A stretch of 64,000 nucleotides of DNA, taken from Myxocyprinus asiaticus. Lineage: Eukaryota > Chordata > Actinopteri > Cypriniformes > Catostomidae. Below are positions 1 to 12,011 of this stretch, piece after piece. The translations under genes and the position numbers were made by a program. The notes under the pieces are model-generated. The model saw nothing but the letters and a program-made list of their open reading frames with translations, ran no database searches and was not told where the DNA came from. The DNA lies in contig NC_059356.1 in the NCBI RefSeq assembly GCF_019703515.2, forward strand, positions 25,163,197 through 25,227,196, written 5' to 3'. Within the stretch, counting starts at the first letter, position 1. Each line of letters starts with the position of its first letter.

Positions 1-3000
1 TTTTTTTTTTTTTAAAGAGCTCTTGGATCTCTCTGACAAACTCACACAGGCATTTAAACTTGGCCACTCCTGTCTGGGATCTGAAAACACATTTGGCCGT
101 GTCCAAGTTAGTCTGGATTGGCAATGGACAGACTTGGGACACAGAATTTACCACACAGTAAGTTCTTACTCTCCAGTATGTTTATGATTGCTCATTTTGT
201 ATTTCATTCAAACTCTTAAGGACACAAGGCTTTACCACATGAGAGGTTTCTAAAAAGCCAAATTTTCAGTAAGTTGTTCTATCCATTTTTTATCATGTGA
301 GAAATTGCTAAAAGGCCTCTAACCGGAACAAATCTTGCCATGGAATTACTGGATGAACTTAGATGAAAAGTTTGATAAATATTCTTTTAAAGGAAATTTT
401 GTCTAAACTTGGCTATTCCCATACTTTCCCCTTTTATAAACAAGAGGTCCATTTTTGTGTGTATATTCCAACTGCACTTTGTGCCACAATAATTTTTCAG
501 CTCAACTTGTTTGATTTCACCACATTTGATACTTGTTTGAAGAACAGCCTGTCACTTAACATTTGACCAAATAAGCGATCTTCAGAAACTTCTGAATATG
601 CTTGCCAGACTTGTCCTGGAAATAGCTTGCAAGTAGAGTCTAGGTACTGTTTCACAAGACATATTCAAGTCAGATGACAGATCCTATAAATCTACTAAAA
701 GCACATGTAATGTAATGTAATGTAAAAGTATGTTTTGTCTAAAGCTTTTTTTCCTTATAAAGGCGATACACTGTTTTTTGTCTTGACAGACTGGCCAGGA
801 GGGAATACAGAAAAAATTGTCTGCCTTAAACTAAAAATAAATTTGGTGGTAGAGCACACCACAAGGATAAAATCTGCTGGCTGAGTCAACTGAATGTGTC
901 ATTTGCATTTTGTTCTTTAAAAAAGTGAAAAAGTCCCCAAAAAGTATCTGGACACTTAAAAGTCACACTTAAAAAATGTGTAACTGCCTTTGCATTATAT
1001 AACAAATTATCAAACCAAGTGCCATTTATTTTAAAGAAAGTCTCATGAGAATTCATAAGAATAGTACATGATGGTGGATTTGTGAGAGATCATCCAACAT
1101 TTCATTTAAAAATGTATAAAAATGTATCACATGCTCTTCCCTCATCTCCATCAAAACCCTCATATTTCCTTTCTTCCCTTGTACACAAAATGTATTTATC
1201 AATTGCAATCATGGTCACAGGTTCAAATTTATAGTTAGTTGTAGGCATGGGCTTTTAGTTAGGAGTTAAAATTATATATACTGCAAACCCATAAGTTTCA
1301 CTTTCTTCTGTCGTACACAACAGGGTTTTTATTTTAATATGGAACCTTTTCATAGACTGTGAAGATGTGTTTCTGCCTTATTTACCAGCATAAATCTAGC
1401 AAATTTCTTTCATTTGCATTTTTAAAAATAATTTAGTGTACATTTATAATAATTTATAATTTAGTGAACATTTGTTCTTCATATGGAAAGTTGTAGAAAC
1501 GTAATAATGCCATTTTACCCATGGCCAATAATGGCAAATGGGTGAGCAAAAATTATATTTGCTGTGGTCTCCCATTCACCCCTGTTGTCCCATTAGCGTT
1601 ATGTTTAGGATCTGGGTAAGGTGTTAATTTTTTTTGGTTAGGTTTAGGTATGGGATTAGGGGTTGACACGGAAGTTTATTTTTCTTCCATCCAACAAAAC
1701 AGGGCTTTTTCATTACTATCATGGTAAGGTTTACGGTCTGGGTATAGGTGTTACATTTCAATGATAGGTTTAACAACATCGATTTAGTTTAACAAGGAAG
1801 AAACAAAACAGCAGGGTCGACAAGGACACATGAGAAGTGTGTGTGATTGGTTGGTGTATAAGTCTAAGTTTGAAGTTTTCAAATGAACAAAGTCGCACGA
1901 TTTCTTAAGAATTCACCATCTTCTAGTATTCTTACAAATTCTCAAGAGATCTGGTTGGAAATATAGCACAAACACTTTTCAAACAAAAAAAAATTACTAC
2001 ACAAAAGTTTGTTAGGGCAAATTATAAATCAATATATTGATCAAAATATAGACGTGTATTGTGATACTTTGTGGGTGTCAAAAGTTAGTGGAACATGGCC
2101 ATAGTTAATGTGAATTACACTTGTGGTTACTCTGTTTGGACCCTTTTGATGGGAATTTGTGGGGAACCAACATCTGCATAAAAAACACCCCTTGAGACCA
2201 GTTGGTTAAAAGTATGACTTCCACATTGTATAAGTGTTCAAATACTTATTTTCTTATCATTTCTCCCACTAATTCAAATGATATTCCCTTATTTTATCAA
2301 AAGCCTATTTCTCCACCTGTTTGACTGCTTCTTTTTTTTTCTCCTTTGTGTTCATCTTGATAGGATCTTTCGTTTCTGCTGGCAGATCTTTCACTGTTCA
2401 CAAAGTTCTGGCTGTGCTGCAACAGACCACCAGGCATGTTTGCGAATCCTTTTAGTCTTGAGGTGTATGATTTATCCTGGCATTCCCACTCCTTTCTCCA
2501 TCGAGCAGAAGTTTAGTACAGACTGCGTATCTTAGTTTTGCTTGCCTAGCATTAATAATGCTTCTAGGAGTATGCATGTATATACCCACACACATACAGT
2601 GTATAAATATATGTTGCCAACAATTTGACAATTACACCCCAATGAAAATACTGCAGTATGTAAATAAAAACTTGAAAAGGAGCACTTTGATTGTGGTTGG
2701 GGGTTTTATGTAGTTTACGCAGTTGAAGCTGGTTTGCGCCTACAGGCCTGAGGCCCCTTCCTGCTGCAGAGCAGAGGACAGTGCGGTTCACAGCAGAAAC
2801 AACACCACTTTGAACAACTCAAAAACTGAATTACTGTCTTCAGTTAAAATACTGTTTTCAGTAACTGCTTCAGTTACAGCAAGAGTGAGATCTAGCTTTT
2901 AAAAGCAGAAATCTACACCCTTTTATGATCTTTAGGCATTCACATTAAATCATTACAACTAATTAGTAGAAACTAAACTTGCAGCTTCAGCAACTCTGAA

Positions 3001-3165
3001 GCATTTATAAACGGTTGCCAGATAAACAAATTCCTCAATATGATCATGACTCAGTGTGGCTCGGGAGGTGTGCATGTGCTGAGTCATGAGATCTGTGTGT
3101 CACCTTTTATTTCTCACCGAATCCTAGTACTCTTCCCCACCCAGTTACAGCCCACTGCCTCTTCA
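1..3165. other. AT-rich intergenic stretch, no gene recognised
   Basis: Begins with a 13-base T run. Short open frames here (for example near 363-566 and 2278-2535) show no family motif, no convincing splice sites and AT-driven composition. Around 1600-1680 there is a degenerate GGTTAGGTTTAGG-type tract like those seen in dispersed fish repeats. I see nothing else I can support. Confidence 0.6.
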
Positions 3166-3173
3166 CTCCTCAA

Positions 3174-3478
3174 CAGAGGTGGGTAGTAACACTACATTTA
3201 TTCCCTTACATTAACTTTAGTAACTTTTTGGAAAATTTATTGAGAGATTTTTGAAAGGGACTTTTACGACAGCGACACTTTACAGCTGAGCTCTGTAACA
3301 ATATGTTTTATGTTAAAGTAACTAGTTACTCGCTACTTGAGTATTCTTTTAATTGGATACTTTCTTACTCTTGCACGAGTAGTTTTTTACATTACTACTT
3401 TTACTTCTACTTGAGTAATATATTTTTTAAGTAATTGTTTTACTAGAGTAAAAATGTTGGGGACTCCACCCACCTCTG
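3174..3478. mobile_element. hAT-type MITE with perfect 8-bp target duplication
   Basis: A 305-bp non-coding element. It starts CAGAGGTGGGT and ends with the reverse complement ACCCACCTCTG, an 11-bp perfect terminal inverted repeat. It is flanked on both sides by the identical octamer CTCCTCAA (3166-3173 and 3479-3486). An 8-bp duplication and a CAG start are hallmarks of hAT transposition. The interior is rich in GTAACT/AGTTAC motifs, as in the common fish MITE beginning CAGAGGTGGGTAGTAA. It has no coding capacity, so it must have been moved in trans. Confidence 0.9.
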
Positions 3479-3486
3479 CTCCTCAA

Positions 3487-6320
3487 CAACACACAGCTGC
3501 TCAATCACACACACAATATTCATATTCAAGTTTGGGATCTCTCAGCAGGTTTTCACTAGTCGTCAGGGACTGATGTTTCTTTATAAAAAGTGAGTGTGTG
3601 TGATTCAACCACATGAGCGTGAACCTGGGGTCTGGGTGCGTTACAAAAGTTTGGACACATTTACACATCATTTATCAGTTATTATTTTGTGATATTGTAA
3701 TCGCAATTATTGATCATGTCCAGTGGATTAATCTAAAACAATTCCAAATTACCAGGGGTGCTTTTCACTTTGGTTAAAAATCACATCAGGTGACATTTCT
3801 GTAATTGACACTTATGAAAAGTTAATTTCTGATGCCATAATAGTAATGTATATTATTCTTTTGATTAATTGTGCATTCCAAATTATTACTATTTTCCACA
3901 TTTTCATGGAAGTAATCAGAACTATGAAATAGCACTTGAGAATTATGGAAATTATGTACTACAAATCATAATTATAGATTTTAGCTTCTTCAAAGAAGTC
4001 ATTTGCTTAATTCCTACATTACAACTCTGCTCACTGGCCATTTTCTCAGCCAAAGTTGTAATTATATATGAGATGGCAAAAACTGTACGAGTTGGCTCGT
4101 ACAAAAAAGTACAACTTTTATTTCCATAGAGAAAAATGAACCAGTGACCAATGTTATATGTTATTAAGATTTTTCCTAAGCAGGGACTACAAATGAAATG
4201 TTTTTCATTTCAGTTTGTTCTGAGCAGAAACAGTATTTTTTTCATTCCGGTTCCTGTGTTACTGTGTTCCTCTGCCTCCTTTCCAACTGGTAACCATTTA
4301 GAATGAAAGTTACGTTTAACATTTAATAACAATCTTTATTTTTTTAAATGACAGTACTCTGTGCTAAGGGTGGGTGATATACAATTTGCCATGTTACCAG
4401 ATCTCTCAAGGGGAAAAAAAGGGACCTGGTCTGGAAAAATAAGCTCAAAGTAAGTGACATCAACTAATATAAGAACACAATAAGTTGGGGAAAAAGCAAC
4501 TACATTTTTTTCCCATGTGGGGGAATTATCAGCACAGAAATCATAGCAAGCAAAGTGTGCAATAGCATACATAAAATAATGCATTTCCAATAAATGTATT
4601 CTTAATATTGAATAACCTCAAAAATATTAAAAATATTTCAAAAATACATCTGGCCATCTAAAATCAATGAATAGCCAAAATCTCTCTCTCCTGCCTGTTT
4701 GGACTAAATGTCATCTTATGCAGGCTGAATTATTTTATTTAAACATTTAATAAATATTTAATAATTATTTTATTTTAATGATTTGTTTTAATCACAGATC
4801 TGCTTCTCGGTCAGAACCCAGCAGCATAAAATCTGTTTTAATGTGTGATATCTAACAATAATTCAGTGAAGACTTGGAAATAACTGAGGTAATTTACTTT
4901 TTACCTTAACATTTTTCCTTGTATCTGGATTAACCGTGCATCTAATAGGTCTTCTGCATGACACAGAAGGCTTTATCCACAACTTATATTAAGGCAAAAA
5001 AATGTGATGCAACAATTTTAATAGAAAAATAACTGTTGTGTACCAAATATTGGGGTTTGGAACAAGACGAGGGAAGCGTATTACAGGTTTTTGACATACA
5101 TTGGCCATGTACTGCAAAAATAAATATGGAATGAATAACCAAATTTATTCACTGATGTGTCGTAAATGTTGGATGGAGGCCAGCTAAAATGCGATGCCTG
5201 TATATTATCGATTTGGAATTCTGTTTGTTGATTGGTTGGTCTCTATAGGAATAAAAGTCATACATTTTTGTAAATCTTACGATTTCACCATCTTGTAGGA
5301 ATTACGTGTTGTCACGAGACTATATTGGTCCAAACTTTTGATTGGAAATGTGTAAAGTCACATGTATGACATCTCTTTTCTGTGAGGATATACCCCTTTG
5401 AACTTTATCAACACGAAATATTTTTGTAAATGAGCGGAACACAATGTGTGATACTGAAAGAGTGGGTTTGATTTCAAAGACGAGGGCTGAATGGTTAAAA
5501 ATATGCAAATCTTTTAATTGAAGGATGTTTAGAGTTTTAAATATCATATGAATGTTTAAAACTCTAAACATCCTTAAATTAAAAGATTTGCATCTTAAAT
5601 GTTCATTCCTCTCCCTAAACTCCTTTGGGTTATTCTGGCATAGGGACATTCTGGCCCAAGTCATATCCTGCTTTCAGCGGAGGTGAACGCACAGTTTCCA
5701 GCATGCTGTGAGAATAACAGAGAGCAAATGAGACATGTGGGACAGCAAGCTTTTCTCAAAGCGCATCCTCTCCAAGCTCAACTGAGCTGAGTCACTTTTT
5801 CTCCCAGTCTCTGTGCAGGCTATGACCTGTCCCTCACCAAAACATGAGAAAGTGAACGAGTCCATAGACACAAACCTTTTATTGAGTTTAGACTATGATT
5901 TTCATGTGAGATTATAATATGGGAGACTCATGTAGCAGATCATGGAGCAGACTGGCCAGGCTAAAACACCAACAGAGTAATACAAACCAAAGGAACTGTA
6001 CTATAGATTAGTGAGTATTTGGCACATAAATATTCTCAAACTGATTTTCAAAGAGTTGTAAAACACAACTTTTTCTCAGGGGACTCTGGACAAACTCTGA
6101 AAAGACATAACCTCAAGCAGGGAAACTTAATTCAGTGTTCACAACAAGGCTTACATTGACTAGACTTGACAAAAAGCAGTAAGAGTCAGAGCAGAATGAA
6201 GTCACTGAAAAGAGTGTGCTCTTTATGGGTTTTAAAGAAAAAAAAGTATACTGCATTGCATTACTAAAAGGAAAATTGCTGAACAGCTCATTTACATAAA
6301 GCACATAAAACATGTTTCCA
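3487..6320. other. Intergenic stretch, no gene recognised
   Basis: No open frame with a recognisable domain. The open frames of 80-115 codons around 3869-4129, 4336-4590 and 5320-5664 have no family signature; the last crosses the long hairpin at 5503-5593, which explains part of its openness. Apart from that hairpin I see only AT-rich unique-looking sequence. Confidence 0.5.
5503..5593. repeat. 39-bp near-perfect inverted repeat (hairpin)
   Basis: The left arm 5503-5541 and right arm 5555-5593 are reverse complements over 39 bases with one mismatch (G in the left arm where the right arm predicts T). They are separated by a 13-base loop. The arms begin and end with ATGCAAATC/GATTTGCAT. Transcribed on either strand it would form a 39-bp stem, longer than a usual animal pre-miRNA stem. 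It is not part of any transposon I recognise. Confidence 0.9.
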
Positions 6321-7090
6321 TTAAAGGAAAAGTTTACCCAAAAAATGAATATTCTGTTATTATTAACTCTCATGTCATTCCAAACCTGACCTTCTTTCTT
6401 CCATGGAACTCAAAAAAAAAAACAAACAAAAAAATGTTTACAACTTGTTTTGTAGAATATGGTCACTCTTTTTCATGTAATTAAAGTGAATAAGGACTGG
6501 GCTCCAAATGACAAAAAAGCTCCATAAAAGTCTCATAGAAGGGGTCCATTCGACTTGCGCGCTATATTTGAAGTAATCTGAAACTGGTGAATGTGTGAGA
6601 AACAGGCAGAAATGTATAAAGTAGTTTAAAGTCATTATTCACAGACAATCTTGACATCTGCCTTAGCTCTTCTTGGCGCATTCATGAAACAACAGTGATC
6701 TTTTCAATGAATCGACCTCTCCAGTTCATAAAATCAGTCTGAGTGATTCATTCACGAATCAGACTGATCTTGTTCTCGAGTTCAACTCAGTGACTCAATG
6801 ATCCGGTTGCATTGATTAACAACTCACTGGAGGGGAAGAAAATCAGTAAAAAATGACTTATTTTGTTCTATTCTTCAAACAATCTCTATCAACTCTTATG
6901 GACCACTTTTTTTTTTTACATTTTTTGTCATATTGGAACTTGAAAGCCCCCAGTTCTCATTCACTTTCATCAAATGAAAAAGAGTGGCCAGGACATTCTT
7001 CAAAAATTCTCTAAATTTTCCACACACACACACACAAAAAAAGGAAAGTCATACGAGTTTGGAACGACATGAAGACGACTGTTCCTTTAA
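6321..7090. mobile_element. Degenerate TTAA-flanked inverted-repeat element
   Basis: The left end is TTAA followed by AGGAAAAGTTTACCC; the right end contains GTTCCTTTAA. Inside the left end comes the family text ...CTCATGTCATTCCAAACCTGAC and near the right end its reverse complement GTTTGGAACGACATG. This is a diverged, partly eroded copy of the GGGATAGTTCACCC element family, which is cleaner at 29693, 32609 and 40850. It is non-coding and includes a short CA run at about 7021-7036. Confidence 0.6.
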
Positions 7091-9241
7091 TTTACACAAA
7101 ACCTTTTGACGATTCTTTGATTGTGCCACAAAAACAACTACTCTAATGCGATTCTAATCATCTGTATGTAAAATAAGAGAGACTTAAAAACATATTTTAC
7201 AAGAAATCTGCCTCTTTTTCTGTGCATAAAAGATTAATCCCATCTCAGTCATGACTGTCCATGCAGGGATGCTGAAAATTGCAAGAGCAATAAGGATTTT
7301 TAGGGGCATTATGACTGGGTTAATAAAACACAGCTGCCCCTAAAAGCCCCTCATTTTTCTTGCTGCCTTTTGGGTCCTCTTCTTAGACTCACATTTCAGC
7401 AGCACGGAGCCAGCTTTCACTCTGGCAGCTGGATGTTGGTGAGAGCTGGACACCCTTTCCGCCCCAGGGAGACACAGACATAGTGCTGCTGTATAGCTTC
7501 CTTGCTTTTGCCGGATGGAAGTGAGCAGACCATGTTTGTCAGCCGTCCAACAACTGAAAAGTTTAAATTAAGGAGAGAGTGAGGGGAATTTTAGCCTCCC
7601 TCCTCCCCTCAAGCATGCATGCCAGGGGTTTATAAATTGCGCTTATAAAAAACGGGGTTTGCTTTGGGATTTAAGTGGGTAGCTGAGACAGGTCAATGAG
7701 TTCAGCACAGTTCTGACTGGGATTTGTTCATATTCCGATTGGTATTTCTCTGTTTGTATATGCACTAAAACATATGTATTGAGGGAACTTTTAATATTAC
7801 AATCACACGCCATCAAAATGTCTATGAAACTTAAGTCTGCATACTGGGTTCTCATTCCAACTTGGCAGTCCAATAAATGTGCCAAGTGGTTGAAAGGAGC
7901 TTTGTTGTTATTACAAAGGAATAAAACAAATCACGATAAAAGAACAAAACAAAATCCTCAATCAAGAAACACAATGCACCTTACGACAACGTCAAATAAG
8001 AAATTATTGGCGGACCTAAACATTTAATATTATGATATTTAATCAGTTGTGTTGGTCTGCATCGGTGAGTTTCCAATCATTGGATTTTGATCTTATAAAA
8101 TCTCTATGGGGATTCCTTAATACTTTATTTTACAGAACATCTTATATTAAGAATTGAGTGAAGGGGGATCCTATTTTGTGCATTATTTGACTAAATTGTC
8201 TGTGAAATATTCAAAAGTATTGTAATCATAATACAATTGTACTACTTTTAAGTGGATTGGACTCATTTGGAAACTTTCCTTCCATCTTATTAATGCAGTT
8301 ATTCTACCACCATAACATTTCTCAAACAAATAGCTTTCAAAAATATGTGTACCACCTTTATGTATTCAGACAGAAATGAAGTGAGGATGATTACATGAGC
8401 CAGAAACTGGGACTTTGTAGGCCAGTTGAGAGAGTAAATTTAACTACTCACCTTGCCCTCAAAGACCCAACCTCTAACACATTAATGGTTTAAAACCCCT
8501 ATATTCCTCATCAAATCATTAGCCTAATAATTTGTGTACTAGTTACTAGTAACAATGTCCTTGCTATGGAAAGACCACTAACTACAAATGTTTTTGCCAT
8601 GTCTGTTTCACTCGTAAATAGAATTGCAATGAACATAATACCAAATAAATAATTATATAAACCACTGTGAAAAGTACCAGCGAATCCTCGTTGAATTCAG
8701 TGTGCGTCAGGGATAACGAAGCTCAGATTGCCATATGTATTTTCTCATCTACATTTAAATCTAGAACATATTAATTTACCTCTTCTGGACTTCCACCGTT
8801 TATATTGTTGTTGTATCAAAGGCACCTGGCCTGAATTTGCTTTTACGTCCACAGCCGTCATCATATAGTATTATGAAGGTTACGGAAACAGAAAAGTTTG
8901 TCGAACGCATACGGTCCAGCCCTGGTTCCGATTGCTGTCACCAGCATGGGATAAAGATGCAGTCCTCACTAAACCGCGCACATAACTTTCTCCTGAGAAG
9001 AAATATGTGATTTCGGGTGCTTTTCTCCCAACAGCGCCGAAGCATTTTCAATGACAGTTGAACCCCTCAGTGTCGCAGAGTCACGACTGTCACCGCTGTC
9101 TTCTTAAAGGATTTACCTGGATTCCGCACACTCGCGCGCCACGTGCGACAGCAGCGACTACAGCTGCGAGTGGAGATCTCGCGCAGCTCACGGGCACACC
9201 CTCAAATGGTTTTCTAGGTAGCGCTTGCATTTGTAAATGTG

Positions 9242-9286
<45 letters not shown>

Positions 9287-9530
9287 CTGTCTCCTACCCT
9301 TAGTTTTAGGGAACAACTGCTAGAAAGTTTATTGCTCAGTCGTCTTGGTATGTAATAAATGCCTGCGTGGTGTCGCGAGACATTCGAATAATGTGCTATT
9401 TAATATGACAAATATTTTCACAGTTTTCCTCTGAGTAAAGTGCAATGTGTTGTTTTATTCTTTACCGGTGTATAGCAAAGTGCACTTTTGTAGCCGTATA
9501 ATATTACTACGTCATCGCGCTCAGTGGCGG
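7091..9530. other. Intergenic stretch with a possible minus-strand terminal exon and a CpG-rich patch
   Basis: No gene could be named. Two things stand out. At 7417-7553 on the - strand a TTTTCAG acceptor-like site is followed by 45 open codons ending in a stop, which could be a terminal exon of an unrecognised gene. Around 8990-9210 the base composition becomes rich in CpG and CACGTG-like words, as at a vertebrate promoter. I could not connect the two into a gene model. Confidence 0.3.
9243..9283. repeat. (CA)n microsatellite
   Basis: About 20 uninterrupted CA units. Open frames across it encode only Thr-His or Cys-Val dipeptide runs and are not genes. Confidence 0.95.
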
Positions 9531-9610
9531 ATTTAGGCAAGTGCGACATGGGCAGCCGCATCTTGCCGGAGCCTTATTTTACTTTGGAGCGACATCTTGT
9601 GGTGGACAAA
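9531..9610 (+). mobile_element. Possible hAT terminal fragment
   Basis: Begins CAGTGGCGGATTTAGGCA, which resembles the start of common fish hAT-type elements, and continues with a GC-rich tract unlike its surroundings. I could not find the matching right end or a target duplication, so the call is tentative. Confidence 0.3.
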
Positions 9611-9895
9611 TGACGTCACACCCAGACGCCACCAATTTAATTTATAACACATTCTTGTTTTCAGTAAAATGTCCACATCACTATTATCATTAACAATAAT
9701 AATACACATAAGTAAAAATAACACATGTTTAATGCCAACAAGCTTTTTAGTTCCTGTTGAAAATGCATCATGTGGTTTGTGCCAAACATTGTGCTCTGCT
9801 TACAGACCCAAAATGTCAATTTAGTCTCATCAGACAACAAAATCTGCTTTCAAAACCACAACATTTTCTTTCAAAAGTTACTTACACAGCTTAAT

Positions 9896-9923
9896 AAAAA
9901 AAAAAAAAAAAAAAAAAAAAAAA
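9896..9923. repeat. Poly-A run
   Basis: About 28 consecutive A bases immediately before the L1-like fragment. It may mark the tail of an older insertion on the + strand. Confidence 0.9.
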
Positions 9924-10413
9924 CATCCAGACCTGATTGCGTTCCAGAAAATGGCTTCCTTGAAGTGTTGTGTTGAAGAGATAGATTATGATATTGATTT
10001 AACATGTGTGATTTGCAACTTGAACGATGAGAGTATGGCTCATCTTTTTTGACTGTATTTGTACAAAATTATTTTGGTGTGACTTTGAGGTTACCTTAAA
10101 GGAGAAGAGAACACATTTTTATTTTTCTATGATAAACCCTTAAATATGTTCTTAACTTATGAATATTTTTATCTCTGTTTTTACTGTTTATTTAAAATGA
10201 GGAAAACTTGGTATCATTTTAATCTCCAATCTTTTCACTAGCATCTTTACATAGTCTTTTAATTCTCAGATAGCCAGCAGAAGTGACCAGCCAGGTTTAA
10301 ATCCCAGTTGCGCTGACGGGGCACGTTGTAACACTGTGTTACAATGTGCACCAATTCCAAAAAACTATGCAATTCCATGCAGTCAGGTATGTAATTTACA
10401 TAATTCCCTTTAA

Positions 10414-10465
<52 letters not shown>

Positions 10466-10890
10466 TCATCAATCCATGCATTTTTTTCAGTCAGTGCTGT
10501 GGCTTTGTTGTGTATTTATTTATTTATGTAATAATTTATTGTATAATTATTTTAGGTAAATATTACATTCATAAATGTAGATGGTCAAAAAAGATAAAAC
10601 ATTTTGGTCAGTTTATTTTTGAGTTTTATCTGTATCTTGACGTATTGGAGGGTGTAAGAAACACCAAAGCTATAAAGACTTTGGCCTGCTGTAGAGCCTT
10701 GAATTTGTTTCCATCTAAGACTTTTATTTCTGTGGCTTTTAAATTAGTGTCTTATCTGAGACTCTTTCTTTTAATACCCCCTTGTATATAGTTGTACTTC
10801 TATGTTTTTTTTCTTCTCTCCGTTATTCTCTCTGTTTCTCTTGCATTTGTTATGTGACATGTTGTGATAAATAAAACATGAAAAGAGAGA
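9924..10890 (+). pseudogene. L1-type LINE, 3-prime terminal fragment
   Basis: Read in pieces on the + strand, this matches the C-terminal end of an L1-type LINE ORF2. At about 10005-10055 there is a CVICNLNDESMAHLF motif, the C-x2-C-x8-H part of the L1 C-terminal zinc knuckle, followed by a one-base frameshift and then DCICTKLFW. At about 10560-10680 a second segment reads IHKCRWSKKIKHFGQF...KAIKTL, typical of the last residues of fish L1 proteins. A GT microsatellite (10417-10462) interrupts it. A final AATAAA lies at about 10869. The RT domain is absent, so this is a 5-prime truncated, decayed copy with no function expected. Confidence 0.75.
10417..10462. repeat. (GT)n microsatellite
   Basis: About 23 GT units, lying inside the L1 fragment. 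Translated cysteine-valine runs here are artefacts. Confidence 0.95.
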
Positions 10891-11122
10891 TTATGTCTTG
10901 ACCGTTTCTACCATTTCTACTTAAATATGATTTCATTTGACAACACAGGCGTATAAGACATAATAGATTGGAGGAACACTTTCTGAAAGCTGTGATTATA
11001 AGTTCATGTGAGTATGCAATCATGTTAATGTAATACTAGGGGTAAAAATTACAAATGTTTAATTTATTAAAACTGCAATATCAGTGTACTGTCTACTCAA
11101 AAGCGTGTGTGGCCATGACAAC

Positions 11123-11194
11123 AGGCACGGACGGGGTTCGAACCCGCGATCTTCGGTTTACGAGACCGACGCCTTACCACTTGGCCACCGCGCC
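11123..11194 (-). tRNA. tRNA-Thr (anticodon CGT)
   Basis: The - strand reads as a complete 72-nt tRNA. The seven-pair acceptor stem GGCGCGG/CCGTGCC has one G-T pair. The D arm contains the A-box text TGGCCAAGTGG. The anticodon stem TCGGT/ACCGA encloses the loop CTCGTAA, so the anticodon is CGT and the product decodes ACG (threonine). The T arm holds the B box GGTTCGAACC. The discriminator base is T and CCA is not encoded, as in eukaryotes. It matches the vertebrate tRNA-Thr-CGT sequence as I know it. A T4 pol III terminator lies about 22 bases downstream (AAAA on the + strand at 11098-11101). The stem pairing and intact promoter boxes argue for a working gene and not a SINE relic. Confidence 0.93.
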
Positions 11195-11830
11195 TAATGG
11201 CCTATGGGAAGTAAATAACATAATTTGTTGGAGTCCATAAATGTTTACAATTCCTTTTTTTTCCCTTTTTAAGGCAATACAATGCCATTTTTATTGAAGC
11301 GATCCAACGAAGCCGGGTCTTTCAATTAATTCTGCAAATTGAACACATCCGGTAGAGTTGCTCTCCCGGATTTGTAATAATTCAAACTGGTTTTATTACT
11401 ATTATTAAATAACAAAATTATCACTTACACCAGTGGGAAAGAGTGTCCACAAGAAAGAGCCGATACACCATAGATGTTTACATGATTTGTTTCCTTGATA
11501 ATTCAGTTATTAGGGATCAGAGGTAAACTCCCCACTCATTCAGACTCAATCTGAACTTCAAACTTATTAAAGAGTGTAACGTGTTATAAACATTTTGTAA
11601 ATATGTAATAAGTAGTTTAATTTTTAAACTAAAGGCGTCTTTACACAGCAGAGTTGAGCAAATGATGTGTAAGGACAGACATCCCACCCTGCAAAAACTC
11701 ATTTCAGGGAGGTAGCTCCACCACCACCGCAACGCCCTCTCAACAATCTAGTCAACCTTCAAGGGTGTATGAATACAGGACATTTGATTATGAAAGAACA
11801 CAACCATTTATTTTATCACATATTGAAACT

Positions 11831-11834
<4 letters not shown>

Positions 11835-11913
<79 letters not shown>
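11835..11913. repeat. Compound (AC)n(AT)n microsatellite
   Basis: About 13 AC units pass directly into about 26 AT units, inside the left part of the hAT element. Confidence 0.95.
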
Positions 11914-11916
<3 letters not shown>

Positions 11917-12011
11917 TCCTTTTTGAGTATTTTGTTGGCAGTCTCAATGCTAATAGCTAAATGCTAATGCAAATAGTTTTTCTATTTCTTTAGCAAACTT
12001 TCCTTGTACTG

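Noticed and set aside
9058..9303. Open frames over the CA run as a gene
   Set aside because: The openness comes from the microsatellite; no domain, and both strands are open for the same reason.
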